A model generated the notes under the pieces. That model was given only the letters and a program-made list of their open reading frames with translations. It ran no database searches and was not told the origin of the DNA. From Setoptus koraiensis (lineage: Eukaryota; Arthropoda): 64,000 bases of DNA. Shown piece by piece: positions 49,201 through 61,439 of this stretch. Position 1 is the stretch's first letter, and each line of letters begins with the position of its first letter. Location of the stretch: the NCBI GenBank assembly GCA_048013815.1, contig CM106586.1:14694001-14758000 (forward strand), written 5' to 3'. A program made the position numbers and the translations under genes.

Positions 49201-52200
49201 TTCGCCGCTTCGAATGTTTCGCCGCTTCGAATGTTTCGCCGCTTCGAAATGTTTCTCCGTTTTGAAACGTTTCTCCGGCTCGAGCTCGAATGTGCCCTCG
49301 AAGCCGCATTTCGAACGCACTCCGACGGCTCGTCGAGCGCTCGCCGAACGCACCGCTCGCCTCGGTGTGCCGCCGCTGCCGATGCGCCGTCTGCCTGCTG
49401 CGGACGACGGCATGAGCATGAAAAGAAAATAAAAATAAAGTCCAACATAAAGAAGAGCTGAGAATTGCGTGCTCGAGCCGGCGCATTCGCTCAGGTGACA
49501 CCGGCGGCCGGCGAAGCCATTGAGGCGTGCTCACCGGTTGCGCATCTGCGGTGCGCGCGTCTGCTCGGTCGATGCTCGCCGCATCCCGGCCGGCGCAAGC
49601 CGAACAATGGGAGAGGCGTCGGCCAGAATGGGAGAAATTTTTATTTTTTGTTTATTATTTTTGCCCGCTCGTTTCCCTCGGCCGGCTGTCGCCCGAACGC
49701 AGCCGCACTGCGCATATATTCGAGCCGATTCGAGCCGATTCGAGCCGAATTGCACAGATTCGCGGGCCTAGTGCCGCCAGCGAACACACATGACGATGAC
49801 ACACGAACGGTGTCTAGCAGCCATGATATATCACGTATCAGGGTCACTTGGTCAGTTGTGCCGCGTCCATTATGACAGCACAGCGATCAGCTGTGCTGTG
49901 CCCATTGTGACAGCTATGACGTCGCAACAGCTGAGCGCCGACGCTCGTGAGCCAGGCTGCTGCACGCCACCGGCGGCCACAACAAAACACAGTCAACAGG
50001 TGAGGGCTTTCGCTCTCACCTGTTGTCGACGAGACACTGTAAATAAATGTATAAATAAACTCGTGACGCAACTCAACCTGTCTGGCTCACGCCGAGACCC
50101 ATAGAGCACTGGACGGCGACTCCGTCAGCTGACTGGTCACAATGGGCAACACAAAGGGCTCGCCAGGGCATATCTAGGTGAACAAGTGCAAGTTTGCATG
50201 CAAATGTTGCCCATGAATGAGGTCTTCATTGCCAATGTAACGCATAATCATCGCTGCCAATTGAATTGAATGTCTTCTTCACGCCGGCGTTCGCTGTCGC
50301 TGTCGCCGGCGTTCGCTGTCGCCGGCGTTCGCTGTCAATGGCGTTCGCTGTCGCCGGGCCAAGCTGGCAAGCTCGCCGCGGCCGTGAAAAGCCATGAAAA
50401 CAATCATTACCAGTGTCCCTGTTGGCGGCGCACAATGGCTAACGAGCCGCCGGCTCGATATCGAGCCCGTTAGACGCATACGCAAAAAATGTGTTTGTTT
50501 GCTTGCTCGCTTGTTTGCACAATGCGCACACATGCCATTACGCAACAGCATTATGATTTGACGTTATGCAACATCATTATGCAACTTTGCGCTGGCTGTC
50601 ATCATTGTGCAACGTTGGTCGGCCTCGCCAGCCGACCAGCCGCCATTGTCCAGACTCGCGACCATTGTGCCGCCAGACAGCAAAGTTGGCCAGCGCGCGG
50701 GTGGCTTCGCATGACACAGTGGCCAGTTGAGCCACTCCGATATTATGCAACATAATATTATATGTTGCGTAATATATCTCGCTATTTATAAATATGGTTG
50801 CAGCAACTTAATCACACAGCCAACGCTGGCCACTGGTCACTCGACCTTGGCCAGCGCTGGCGCTTTTTTAAGAGTAAAAAGTGACACTTGAGCTGGACAC
50901 TTCAAACAAGAGTGACCAGTCGAATAAGAGTGGCCAGTCGAATAAGAGTGACCAGTCGAATAAGAGTGACCAGACGAATAAAAGTGACCAGTCGAATAAA
51001 AGTTGTCGCACAGACACAAACGGGCCGACGAAAATGATCATTGCGTCATGAGCCCGTCATAACATTGCATCATGTTTGTCATCGGGCTCGATTGTGGCGT
51101 CATTTGTGTGTCAATCGCGAGACGGACGCCAGCGAGCCCAGGTGACAACAGCAGCAGCATCAACCGCGCCGACCCGCGACAGCTGACCCGCGACAGCTGA
51201 CCGGTGACAGCTGACAGACGGCGCGTCGAGCGACAGTCGCCTGACTGGCACACAATTTCACTGCATCGAAGTATATATATCATCACGCTGACACAGCCTC
51301 ATGATTTCGAATTTCTGCTCGAATTTCTGCTCGAATTTCGCCTCGAGTTTCGGCTCGAACGTCGGCTCAACGTCGCCTCGAATGTCGCCAACTTGGGCCA
51401 CAATTTAGTCGCACAATTTACCGCTAGTCGCACTGGCCAACATGGCCAACTGGTGCGAGCTCGATGTGGTCATTATGACAAGTGATTATGACAAGCTGGC
51501 CAGCGTGTCCACTGGCGGCCGTCAAATGAAAAGTGGCGCGAAAGCGGACAGTTTTTGTTTTTGGCACTGGCCAGTTGTCGCCAGTGTGTGCGCAGTGTCA
51601 CTCGGACTGACCACTTGCGCCACTTGCGCCGCTTGCGTCACTGTAACGGCTAACTGTCGACTGTCGCGGCTTGTAACGGCCGCTGCGGCGTCGCAAGCCG
51701 CCACTGTGTCGACTTTTGCTGGCTCATCACTCGCACTCGCTTCAGTGACTGAAACAATGCCACAACAACGCCGACAACGCCGACAACGCCGACAACGGCG
51801 CCAGCCAAGACAACGAAGACGGCAAAAAGCGGCGCATCACACTTACCTGTGCGCCGCCGCCGCCGCCGCATTTACCTGTGCGTGAGCTGGCCAGAAGAAG
51901 GGCCGAGCGCACCGTTTGCCGTCACGCTTGCGTTTGGCGTCGCCATGCATTGTTTGTGATGACGCAACTATTTGATGACGCAACTATTTGCATGCTGTTG
52001 TCGCTATATTGCGTTACGTTTGCGTTTATTATTATTGCGCAATCTGTCCACCGACTGACCGACTTGCTCACAGTGGGCATTGCGTAACAATAATCGCGCC
52101 ACTGGCGCCACAAGCGCCGCAAGTGACAAGCGCCGTGTACGGGCGCAAGTGCACAGGGTTGGGCCCTTTCCATGGCCCCGTTTCGCGGCCAATAGTGTAC

Positions 52201-54606
52201 GGGCGTGACATCGGCATTGAGGGCAATGGTTGCCAGCATGCAATTTGGCCGCCGCAAGTCGCGCCGCCAACACGCCGATTTCCGACGACGGGATGTTCGC
52301 GGCTGTTCGCGGATATTTGCGGTTATTTGCGGATATGCGCGGCTGCTCGCGGTCGTTCGCGGAGCGAATAATTTTCGGAGCGACTAATTGAAAAATTAAT
52401 CGAGCGCGCCAAAAGTGTTGCCAAAAGTGTGCCAAAAGTGCCGCCAAAAGTGAGTATTCACACGTGAATATCCCAACGGTGGCCATCAATTCGAGGGATT
52501 GGAATGTTGCGGACAGGTAAATTGATCAGCCGATTAATGATTGCATTGTGACTTACCGGCTCGCATTTGCCTATGCAATATTTGACGTTGCACTGGAATA
52601 TCACGCCGTACGATTCCGTGAAGCGGAAGGCCTCGTAATTGCTCTCGAGCGCGTTGTTGATTTGCATGAAATTTGGAAAGATGGTGTGATCCACGGGACA
52701 CCCGTTTTCGTCTATGATCTCAAAGGTGGAACGGGCGTCCTTGGCCATGGCCACGCACGATCGGGCAAATATTCCGTACGGGGTATTCTCGGGTATCTCT
52801 ATTCTGAATGTCAGCCGGTCGCCTATGCGCACAGTGCTGGCCTCGCGCCCGTCCGCCGTCAAAATGGTTATTTTGGGTAGCGGGGCATCGGGCGACGATG
52901 TGATGTGAATGGTTTCCGGGTCGCGCATGTCCGCGTCGAAGTTGTCCCTGTTGTGCGGCGGCGTTGTTGTGTGCGGCATTTTTTTGTCGGGTCGTGCGGC
53001 ATTTTGTTGTCGGGTCGTGCGGCGTTGTTGTGTCCGGTCGGGTATTTCCGGTGACAAGTGATGGATGAAACGAGAGTTAGCATTAGCGTTGTTGTTGTTG
53101 GCTCGTGGCAAGTGTCATGTGGCACGTGGCAGCAGTGGGTAGTTGGTTGACACTTGAACTCGGTCACTCGCTCTGTCTCGGCGCTGTCTCGGCGCCGTCT
53201 CGGCGCTGTCAGGTGACCCCTCGCATGCGACACACACATATCGCCGGTTGTTGTTGTTGTTTGCAGAGCGGCTAGCAGCGTTACGTAATGCCAACGTCGC
53301 TCAGTGCACTCGTTTGTCAACGGCAACAGGTGCATATTTGCATATTACGTCTTGTTTAGTCTGGCCAATTGTCTGTCGCCCTCCTTTGTGTGCCCCCCCC
53401 CCGGCAATTAGACGTCTTATTGAAGCGACTCACACACACACACTCATAAACGTCATAATGTGACGTTTGCTCACATACGTATTGTCATGTACACACAAAT
53501 GTCGTCGCAACTAGACTAATTGCGTCATCCTCGTTGTCAGCTCCACAACATCGGCTCAACAACATGATAATAATTCACCTGTTGCTGCCGGTGTCTGGCT
53601 ACAGCGTGTTGACCAGTGATGGCGAGTTGACCTGCTGTCACTGCTGCAAACAACTGCTGCAAACAACCGCCAAAATAACTGCCAAAATAACTGCCCAAAT
53701 AACTCCCACCGAGCTCATTTGCATAACACACACACACTGCGACTGTTTGTGTGACTAGCCCGCAACAAAAAGTGATGAATGCGCCAGTGACAAAATTGGC
53801 TCATTCATCATTGTGTTTATCATTGTGTTTGTGCTCAACAAGCAAGACCATTTAATTGATAGTCTCATAATGAGTCTCATTTGCATTTATGCGCCTGCAC
53901 AAGTGGCCGGCGAGCGCAAACTCATTAACTAACGAGCGCAACCATCTAATTAACTGCGCACTGCCCGCTGTTTCGGCCTTTGCCTCGCTCTCTCTCTCTC
54001 TCTCATATATCATTAGCCACTGTGCTCGGCTAATGATGATGGATGGCCACTCGCCAGTCCACTCCACTGGCTACTCCATGTCGCTCGTTTATTAGGCTGC
54101 CCGCTGACATTTTCCAATTAATCTCAGTGGGCGCATCGATTGGGCTCGCCACAAGCGAAAGTCGCTGGCTTCTGTGGCACGCAAGCCGCATGAGAGCGAC
54201 TAAAAATAAATAATTATATTTGCAAACTCACATCTATCTACTCGTCGGCTCATTTGACTCAAACGATTTGAGGGCCAATTTGACAGCTCACAAGCTAACT
54301 ACCATCAGCTGACCAGTTCGACGCAACTCGACAATGTCAGCTCGACAATGTCAGCTCGGCAATGTCAGCTCGGCAATGTCAAGTTGACGTACCGGCAACA
54401 GGGCTTGACATTCGTTTGACATGTTACGATCTTGTGACAATTACGTAATGCGTGTTTGTGTGTGTCACTTACCTGACTGGCATCATTCCGAACGACACGT
54501 TGCGAGAGGCTGTCTCGTAGGTGCATCTGACGTGATACACTTTGTCCGCTTTGGTGAGCACAACATTGTGGTGTTGCAGCACTATGGTGTTGGTGTAAAT
54601 GCCCGA
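41466..54606 (-). CDS. ZP-domain transmembrane cuticle/matrix protein (multi-exon)
   Basis: Zona pellucida-domain proteins polymerise in the apical extracellular matrix and attach cuticle to epithelium or sense organs. Four exons join in phase on the minus strand: 54606-54473, 52947-52557, 42022-41794 and 41632-41466. Introns have GT/AG ends, with GTAAGT donors at the first three exons. Features in order are the end of ZP-N (YTNTIVLQHH...YHVRC), the FGMMPVR linker and ZP-C with TPYGIFARSCVAMAKDAR, GCPVDHTIFP, EAFRFTESYGVIFQCNVKYC and CEP|VIC. Then come a furin-like site (WGRKRRS), a 23-residue membrane helix and a short basic tail ending at the stop. The closest class I recall is the nompA/dusky-like/cuticlin group, so I give no symbol. 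The 5' part lies upstream; two likely exons are at 61.3-61.9 kb and the start was not found. Confidence 0.88.
41794..42022 (-). CDS. ZP gene exon: last ZP-C Cys and furin site
   Basis: The 229-nt exon enters in phase 0 as VICNIGGREQVEAWGRKRRS, supplying the Cys after CEP and the dibasic cleavage site that releases ZP ectodomains. A Gly/Asn-rich stretch and LSREIVVLD follow. The donor is AAAG|GTAAGTTTCGG and leaves one base. The acceptor is AACATAATAG. Confidence 0.85.
43414..43510. repeat. 18-bp GAATACGAATACTTGGAC repeat
   Basis: About five units in the ZP intron; open in all plus frames because the period is a multiple of three. Confidence 0.88.
43992..44065. repeat. 18-bp AACTCCAACAACGACAAC repeat
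   Basis: Four near-perfect units. Confidence 0.9.
44345..44393. repeat. Perfect 17-bp hairpin in ZP intron
   Basis: Arms ATATAATATCTCAACTG and CAGTTGAGATATTATAT enclose a 15-base CTG-rich loop. TTGCGTAA follows three bases after the right arm. Confidence 0.85.
46170..46243. repeat. (CAACAG)n followed by GGCATAGA repeat
   Basis: CAACAG units run into three or four GCATAGAG-type units. Confidence 0.85.
46802..46858. repeat. 15-bp CCTGACAGTGTCAGC repeat
   Basis: Four units, each containing the palindrome TGACAGTGTCA. Confidence 0.8.
47166..47268. repeat. 8-bp ACATATCG repeat
   Basis: Six or more pure units, then degenerate ACAAATGCAC and ACATGTCG variants. Confidence 0.9.
47342..47400. repeat. 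(CA)n microsatellite
   Basis: Two CA runs separated by GCACTTGCTAGAAAA. Confidence 0.9.
48157..48250. repeat. 16-bp CATCGAGTGGCCGCAG repeat
   Basis: About five units, the last ones diverged. Confidence 0.88.
49130..49275. repeat. 17-bp TTTCGCCGCTTCGAATG repeat
   Basis: Seven units. The 17-bp period opens all frames on both strands, so overlapping long ORFs here are not genes. Confidence 0.92.
50740..50775. repeat. 15-bp hairpin with TTGCGTAA
   Basis: Arms ATATTATGCAACATA and TATGTTGCGTAATAT differ at one position around a 6-base ATATTA loop. Confidence 0.8.
50906..51005. repeat. 18-bp AGTCGAATAAGAGTGACC repeat
   Basis: Five to six units. Confidence 0.9.
52557..52947 (-). CDS. ZP gene exon: ZP-C core
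   Basis: The 391-nt exon starts with one base completing Arg, then DNFDADMRDPETIHITSS, IGDRLTFRIEIPENTPYG, ARSCVAMAKDAR, DENGCPVDHTIFPNF and FQCNVKYCIGKCEP, ending at a GTAAGTCACA donor. These are textbook ZP-C motifs. The acceptor is CGCACAACAG. The open frame runs further upstream through low-complexity intron sequence, which I exclude. Confidence 0.9.
52948..54472 (-). other. 1.5-kb intron of the ZP gene
   Basis: Intron between the ZP-N and ZP-C exons, with a GTAAGTG donor and an ACAACAG acceptor. No other feature except a run of ten C at about 53394 and short repeats. Confidence 0.75.
54329..54384. repeat. 15-bp CGACAATGTCAGCT repeat
   Basis: Four units just downstream (transcript sense) of the ZP exon donor. 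Confidence 0.8.
54473..54606 (-). CDS. ZP gene exon: C-terminal part of ZP-N
   Basis: The 134-nt exon encodes SGIYTNTIVLQHHNVV... to YHVRC and NVSFGMMPV. The acceptor is AATCACAG and the donor is AG|GTAAGTG. It enters in phase 0 and leaves after two bases of an Arg codon. The Cys before TYETASRN is the expected fourth ZP-N cysteine. Confidence 0.85.
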
Positions 54607-55013
54607 CTGTGATTGTTTTGTGCGTTTGGGGTATTTACGGTTAGTCCGATTTGCGGCGCCGTGTCGTTTAGTCCAATTTGCGGTGCCGTGTCGTTCAGTC
54701 CAATTGTAGTCGTCGTTTGTTTTTATTGTTTGTGGAGCATCGATAATGGTGTGACGCAACATTGCGACATTAGACATTGAATGGAAACAAGAAGAGGAAG
54801 CGGTGAATTAGCATGGCTTGCAGCATTGGATGTGCAGCGGTGAGCGCCGGGAGGAGGTCATGATTCATTAATCCGGCAAGTGGTCTAAGTGGCGGCCAGT
54901 TTACGCGACACCGACACCAAGTGCGCCTCAAACAGCAACAAGTGCACTTCTAAAGCAACAACAGCAACAACAATTACAACAGCTACAGCCACAGCACCCG
55001 CTCAATGCAACCT

Positions 55014-55075
55014 GTTGCTACCTGTCGAACGCTACCTGTCGAACGCTACCTGTCGAACGCTACCTGTGGAACGCG
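55014..55075. repeat. 15-bp GAACGCTACCTGTC repeat
   Basis: Four units. On the minus strand each presents a CGACAG|GTAGCG donor-like site. Confidence 0.82.
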
Positions 55076-55809
55076 ACCGGCTGTCGGACGCAACCGGCTG
55101 TTAGGAGCAGCCGGCAAGCGTGGCGGCGCCAGCGAACCATCGACAGGCGATCACTGTTATTAGTGTTATTATTTATATTATGATCGCATTAGCATCGTTT
55201 AACGTTGTTATTACGCAACACACTGCGCTGTCTGTCTGGCGCTTTGTTTGACGCCAATTTGAAAATTGCAAAACCGTTCTCTGGCACAACCATTTTGCGG
55301 CCATCAGTCATTGCTACCAATCGTACCGATGACAGCGACACACCAAACACACAAATTACGCAATACCTGTAATTCGCCCGTAATGCACCTGTCGTACGGC
55401 TCACCTGTCGCAGCAGGTGTACAGGTGAGCCTACGACAATCAATAATCGTCTTGCCATCCAAGCACCATAGACACATAGTAGTAGACAGGGCACGGGGCA
55501 GCCAATTGCGCAACAATTCGCTCTGTCACCCGTTGTCCGATTGCGACAGATTGTTTCTGGTTTTGTTTGGCAACGCGACAGTGGTTGTTAATATTATTTT
55601 GAGCGCGCGATATGTCCGACAAATGTCAAATGTCGTTGTCAAATTCTCTATTTTGGTGCCGCTATTTTGGGCGCACCGTGCGCGCCAACAGCCGTCAACT
55701 GGCGCCGGTCAACAGCTTGCGAGGTCGTTTTTTTCGGGCCGCCGTTTACGCTAGCTTCCTGGCCTAAACGTGACACGGTGCGTCAGCGTTGCATTGTCAC
55801 CTCTATTCA

Positions 55810-55913
55810 ATTATCGCTGAAATTATCACTGGAATTATCTCTGAAATTGTCTCTGAAATTGTCTCTGAAATTGTCTCTGGAATTATCTGTGAAATTTGGT
55901 GCAAAATTTGGTG
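55810..55913. repeat. 12-bp GAAATTGTCTCT repeat
   Basis: About eight units with A/G and T/C variants. Confidence 0.88.
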
Positions 55914-57007
55914 CAAGCGACAAAAATAGTGACAAGTGCGCCGATAATTGCCGCCGCTCCAATTGCTGGCGACATTGTGGCCAGACGGAAATACAGAATT
56001 ACTACATTTTACTGAATTAGCCAATCCAATCATTTGCCATATTTCGCCGTCCATCACTTGTCGCTCGCCAACTGGACTGGCAATTATCGTTCGTTTAGTG
56101 GCGCTGGCAATAGATTGCGCAATTATAAACCGCAAACGAATCAACTGTTGTTGGCCACTTTGTGTCGCTGCCGGACACACACACACAAAAGAGGAACAAA
56201 ACAAAATGAGAACAACAGGTTGCAATATGGGCACTAGTTAGGCCAATATCGCACACACACACACACACACACATTTCGCTGTCATTGACAGCTGACAGCG
56301 GCTGCCGGCTACCGGCTGACACAAAACAGCTGACAGCCGACAACTGACAGCTGACAGTTAGCGGCGAGCCAGTTAGCAGCGAGCAGAAAATGAAAACAAC
56401 ATTGGTCAACTCGAGACATTGGCCATGATGATTTCATCATCTTTTTATTATTATTTTGTGTGCCACTGCTATGCAATCTATTATGTAACACACAGACTGT
56501 GTGACATGCCATTGTTACAACACCAGCAGCTGATTGGAATTAGCGCTAGCGCTGGCCAACGGCAACAACAACAACAACAACAACAAAAGATGATGGCGCA
56601 ATGTGACCGATGGACACAATATTGTTGGTATTGTCCAGTTGTCCGGCCGCTGCCGTCAACATCAGCTGATGCTGTTGTCAGCTGATGTCGCTGTCAGTCG
56701 CTGCCGTCAGCATCAGCTGATGCTGTTGTTGGCCGATGTTGCTGTCAGCTGATGGTGCCCATGTCGATTCATCGGCAGCCGATGACGCTGGCCGCCAACG
56801 TCAATTGTTGTCCGGCTAATCAGGCTAATTGCACAAGTTGCGCTGTGTTTGCTTTGCCAGCGGCCGCTTGTCGGCCGGCCCGAGCTTGCTGGCGCTGTTA
56901 CCCGACGCGAACACTTGAAACAACGACGAGCACAAATCCCTTTGTTGCCGCGGCAACAGGACGTCGCGACGCAGCCATTGCGCAATATAGTTGTTGTTAC
57001 GCAACAA

Positions 57008-57135
57008 CGGGACCCGCAACAACACCGACAACAACGCCAACAACAACGCCAACAACAACGCCAACAGCAACAACAACGACAGCACCGACAACAACAGCAA
57101 CAGCAGCGCCAACAACGCCAACAACACCGACAACA
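57008..57135 (+). repeat. CAACAACGCCAACAGC repeat
   Basis: CAA/CAG/GCC family, open in several frames. Confidence 0.82.
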
Positions 57136-58369
57136 GAAGCATGAAAGATGGCCAAAATGGCCAAAATGCCAACGATAAACAGTGTACGTTGTCAACATTG
57201 TTACAAGTGTCAAGTCACGATCGCCTGCGCCCGTTCGGCCGGCCCGCGGGCCGCCTGTGGCGAGCGGGCCGTTGGTGCGGCGGCCGCAGCCCGCAAGCGA
57301 GTGTGTTTGTCAATCAGTCTAATCAGCGGGCCGGTTGGCGCCGGACAAACATGTATCACGACTGGGCAAACACTGGCTGCTATCACACACACTAGCGCTG
57401 CTATTAGCATAACATGCAGCTCGGGCCGGCTGCCGCTCCGCTCGGCATAGATGCGCGGAAATCAATTTCGCGCCTATTATCCCATTACACGAGCCTAACA
57501 GTTTCGCGGGCGAGTGTCGGGCCGGCGCAGCCGGCAGCACAGCGAACGCCACAAGTCATACCGGCTGTATAATGCAGCCTGTGTAATACAAGCCAAAGAG
57601 CCTGTGTAATGACGCTCGGGCGAGGGCTGCCGCTCGGGCGACAAGACGCGGCCGGCAGCGAGCGGCCGGCGGCGAGCGGGCCGAGCAGCATTTAATTGAG
57701 CTCGGCACAATTTATGCAAGTTGGCGTCGGCGCGGATGTGCCAAGTGGCTGGCATCATCGACACCATCAACAGGTTGCCAGTTGGCCGAGTTGCGAGACG
57801 ACGCACTGGCGTTTTGTGACGCAACAACCACTCGCCAGTGACTGACAGCGGCGAGACTTTCTTGTGTCCGTCTCTTCTCACCTGAGCCACTAGCTGACAG
57901 CCACTAGCACAGGTAGCTCAGGTGAGCGCCGCGCTGATCAGCTGAGCCGCTGGCCGATTAGTTTATAATTTTGCGCTGGCCGCTGGCTGGCCGACGCAAT
58001 GTACGCCGGTAAATCGACGAAATATAGGCTAGTGAGTTTATTGGTTAGTCGGGCCGGCCGCCGTCTTGCGCCGAGCGCGGCCGACGGGCAACCAACAAAA
58101 AGTGTTTAGTGTGCGCTGCAAGTGGCCGGCTCACTGGCGCTCAGTGGCTCGCTCGGGCCGCTCCGAAGCGGCCGCCGCTTCGGCCCAGCCGCTGGCATCG
58201 GGTCGCCGCGCCGCGCCGAGTCGGCGCCGTCGCTGGCAGCGCTGGAGACGATCGGATAAAATCAAAATCAAAACACGGCGAGCCAGCGAGAGAGATTCGC
58301 CTAAAAGAAGAAGAAGAAGCGAAACGCTCTTTTGTTGTTTGTATGTATATTGGCTGTTGTTGTCGATGC

Positions 58370-58494
58370 TGCTGCTGTTGTTGTTGTTGCCACCATGTTA
58401 CGTCACTCCAAACAACAACTACTGTTGTTGTCGGTGTTGCTGCCGCTGTTGTTGTCGGTGTTGTTGTTGTCGGTGTTGTTGTTGTTGCGCAACA
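58370..58494 (-). repeat. TTG/TCGGTG microsatellite
   Basis: TTGTTGTCGGTG units; open in several frames. Confidence 0.82.
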
Positions 58495-58636
58495 CACACA
58501 ATGCACTCACGGCCATTTGCTCTCGATTTGGTCCCTTGGCTGCTCACTCGCTGCACTTGTTGTTACGTCATCAGGCCGCATCAATCGGCATCATTCTGTT
58601 GCCGTCCACCTCGCCGAACCATCCACCGACGTTTGT

Positions 58637-58639
58637 GAG

Positions 58640-58674
<35 letters not shown>
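58637..58674. repeat. (CA)n microsatellite
   Basis: A pure CA run of about 17 units after TTTGTGAGTCG. Confidence 0.92.
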
Positions 58675-58676
<2 letters not shown>

Positions 58677-59268
58677 GGCAGAGGCTACCTGTCGACTTTT
58701 GCGGTGCAAACATGCCAAGACAACACTGTCGGCAGAAATAATCTGGCAGAATCGCACAACAAACTATTGTTTTGCGCTCGATCCGCTCCGCTCATCGGCT
58801 GCCCGTTGGCCGGCGGAGGTGCGTGTGCTCACGGTCGCTCTCCCGATCGCAATCGATCCGGCCGCCCGATCGGTCTGTTGCAGCGATGTGGGCATCACAG
58901 CCCGCTCGAACCGGCCCGAATCTGTTTGACGCGCGGCCCGCTACCGTTGAATCGTTTCATTTGGCTCCAATCATTGCAGTCCAATGGCAACGGCGATGCG
59001 CCAAGATTGCGCCTGACGCAAATCTGGTGCGCTGCCCGAGCGCCTCGCCCGAGCCGCTCGGGCCGAGCAGCGTCTGTCCCGAGCAGCGGGTGCGCGACAA
59101 ACTAAACGCCGCCGGAGGCCAGTTTCTCGCGCCAACGCGAGCAACTTCCGCCCGACGCGAATCGTCTGACTGTCGGCCTAATTAGAGTTGCTGCCTAATT
59201 AGCGGAAGTTGCGCAATAGAAGAGAAGCGTTGATTTGAGAATGCGTCGATGCGCGAATTTGCACGCTG

Positions 59269-59333
59269 GTCGCTGGATTCTGGCCGCTAGTCGCTGGACT
59301 CTGGCCGCTAATCGCTGGACTCTGGCCGCTAGA
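59269..59333. repeat. 21-bp CTGGACTCTGGCCGCTAATC repeat
   Basis: Three units. Confidence 0.82.
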
Positions 59334-59626
59334 TTGCGGCGGCGAAAATCGAAGCGAAGCGTCGGCCATGTCGCAATAACTGCAGCTCGCCGCTGTGTTC
59401 CGTCCGGCCCGCTGCTGCTACCCACGGGTACAGCATGCAGTATTAGGCACATGTAGTGTTGCCAGATATTGCGTACATACATTGTTGCCGGGTTCTCAGC
59501 GCGCCGTGGGCAGCGCTCGAGCCAATGAGAGATTTCGCTTCTTTGTTCTTGATTTGTTGTTGTGCGACCCGCTCGGCGCACACGACGATTTGTGAGTGTG
59601 TGTGTCGTCGCGGGTGCCTTCGATTG

Positions 59627-59682
59627 CGAAGCTTCTCGGCTCGAAGCTTCGATCGCTCGAAACTCGCAGCCGAGAAGCTTCG
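59627..59682. repeat. Perfect 15-bp hairpin in AAGCTT-rich cluster
   Basis: Arms CGAAGCTTCTCGGCT and AGCCGAGAAGCTTCG enclose a 26-base loop. The neighbourhood to 59712 holds further CGAAGCTTCG half-palindromes. Confidence 0.8.
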
Positions 59683-61105
59683 AACGGCGAGCCGCGAAGC
59701 TTCGAAACTCGCAGCCGACAAGCCGACTAGCCGGCTAGACGAGCCGTGTGCGAACGGTGCGCCAGTTGCAATGGGCTCAATTGTGTCTCGATTTGATGAT
59801 TGTGCGCATTCTTCGCCAGTGGCAGTTGCGTAACGTTACCGCCAGAGAAGGTGCAACAATCAAACGGACAGACATGCAATTGACTTTGACCGACTTTTGC
59901 CGACACTTCGGACACGGCGAGCGCATCGGCGAAGGGACAAATTTGTTGGCTTCGGTTGCTCGCTGTTCGCTTGGCACTTGTGGCATTGTTTCGACTGTTG
60001 TTGCGGTAGTGGCTTGCTGCGAATTTGCGAGTCGCTCGCCAGAGTGTCCCGTCGCCGGTGTCGTGCAAATTGGAGCTGCGTCAAAGCGGCGCTCGGGCCG
60101 CCTCGTCGGGCCGCCTCTTCGGAACGTCGGGCAGCGTCCGTTGTGTTTGCGTCCGTCTCCGCCCGTCTCAGTCGGTTTCCGTCGGTGTGCGGAAGGCTCG
60201 TTGCGGCTCGCGGGACGCGGGCGAGACCCGAGCGGAGCGACACCCGAACTGGCAAGCCCGAAAACGGAGCCGTCAGAAGCGAGAGCGATAAATGAGAGGC
60301 GGCAATCGCGAGATTCTCGTCCACTCGAGAGAGTAGCCAAACAATGGCTATCATATCCGCTGAGATCGGGCCGTCTGCGAGATTGACGGACGGGCCGGGA
60401 AGCGCGCACAGCGTCGAGCGAAGCAGACAGAGAACCGCGCTACCTGTGCGCTTCTGTCTGGCGCTGGATGCGCCGCGGACAGGCACAGCGGAACGAGAAC
60501 GGTGCTTCAGGTGGCTTCAGTGGCTGCGAGCAGCGCCGCTGACCAACTGACCGAGCGGCCTGACCGGCCAATCAACAAGTGCCGGCCGCAATCTGAATGG
60601 GTCTGCTGCGGCGCGGTTGCATCGGCGCCAGCCGCTCACTCGGCTACCTGTTGTCGTCCGTTACCTGTCCGCTTTGTTTCGCTGCGTCCGGCTCTGTGTT
60701 GTTGGCGTGCTGTCGTCATAACTGTCGGCTCGTTGCGCAAACGGCCCGAACCGCCACCGACCGCCGCGGCACCGGCGGTACCGGCAGCAGCGGCCGCACC
60801 GGCGATGCGAGATTTCCGGCGGTCGCGCCGAGAAAGTTTGGCCGGCCGCTTGTGGCTGCCCGCTGGCAGCGCAAACATACATTGAAATTTATCTAATGAA
60901 TTGTTGCACGATATTAGGGGCACTATTTGAGGCGCCCCTTGCGGGCCGGCCACTGCGAAATGGGCGCGAAAATGGCGGCGAAAATGCCCGTGAAAATATT
61001 TGCGATATTGCGAGGCATTGCGAGGTACCGCGAGAAGCCGAATCGATTGCTCGTCCGAGTTTGTCGCTCATTTTGATTCATTTCGTCCCTTCTCTTTATT
61101 GTCCA

Positions 61106-61178
61106 ACCAAAAGCATTATGAACCAAAAGCATTATGAACCAAAAGCATTATGAACCAGAGGCATTATGAACCAAAGGC
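61106..61178. repeat. 16-bp AACCAAAAGCATTATG repeat
   Basis: Four to five units. Confidence 0.88.
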
Positions 61179-61350
61179 GACCGCTGACGCGCAAGCGGAA
61201 GTTTGCCCACAATCAGGCTGCGGCCGCAAATCGAAAAGTTTGTTTGTGGCCGCGCACCGTCAAGCGGTGGCCGGCGAAACAGTTACAACGGTCAGTGGCC
61301 GCTAATCAATTATCGGGCTAATTAATTATCAGCTTGCGTTGTTTGTTTAC

Positions 61351-61439
61351 CTGGGGGCTGCAAACAGCATGATGAGCATGAGCATTGATTGGTTGTTGCG
61401 TCACTTGTTCAATGGACGGCTCGTTGTTGACCGGCGTAC
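61351..61439 (-). CDS. Candidate upstream exon of the ZP gene
   Basis: The 89-nt stretch runs from CCAGTTATAG| to CCCCCAG|GTAAAC. It begins with two bases completing a codon and then reads TPVNNEPSIEQVTQQPINAH and AHHAVCSPQ, ending in phase 0. That is the phase needed by the next known exon at 54606. It would form the variable loop between CGT and the YTNTIVLQ strand. There is no direct homology support. Confidence 0.42.

Larger units (their letters stand above)
42023..52556 (-). other. 10.5-kb intron of the ZP gene
   Basis: It is bounded by the GTAAGT donor at 52556 and the AATAG acceptor at 42023, which join CEP to VIC in phase. It is filled with tandem repeats, two hairpins and GC-rich DNA. 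An 84-codon plus-strand frame at 42212-42466 is unrecognised. Confidence 0.75.
54607..61350 (-). other. Probable 6.7-kb intron of the ZP gene
   Basis: This is intron if the exon at 61351-61439 is real, otherwise an upstream region still lacking the ZP-N start. It is GC-rich with many tandem repeats; no other coding exon was found. Confidence 0.5.

Noticed and set aside
49033-49534. Several overlapping ORFs of 110-158 codons on both strands
   Set aside because: All are products of the 17-bp TTTCGCCGCTTCGAATG repeat, which opens every frame.
55014-55075. CRISPR-like array of short direct repeats
   Set aside because: It is a contiguous 15-bp tandem repeat with no unique spacers, in a eukaryotic intron.
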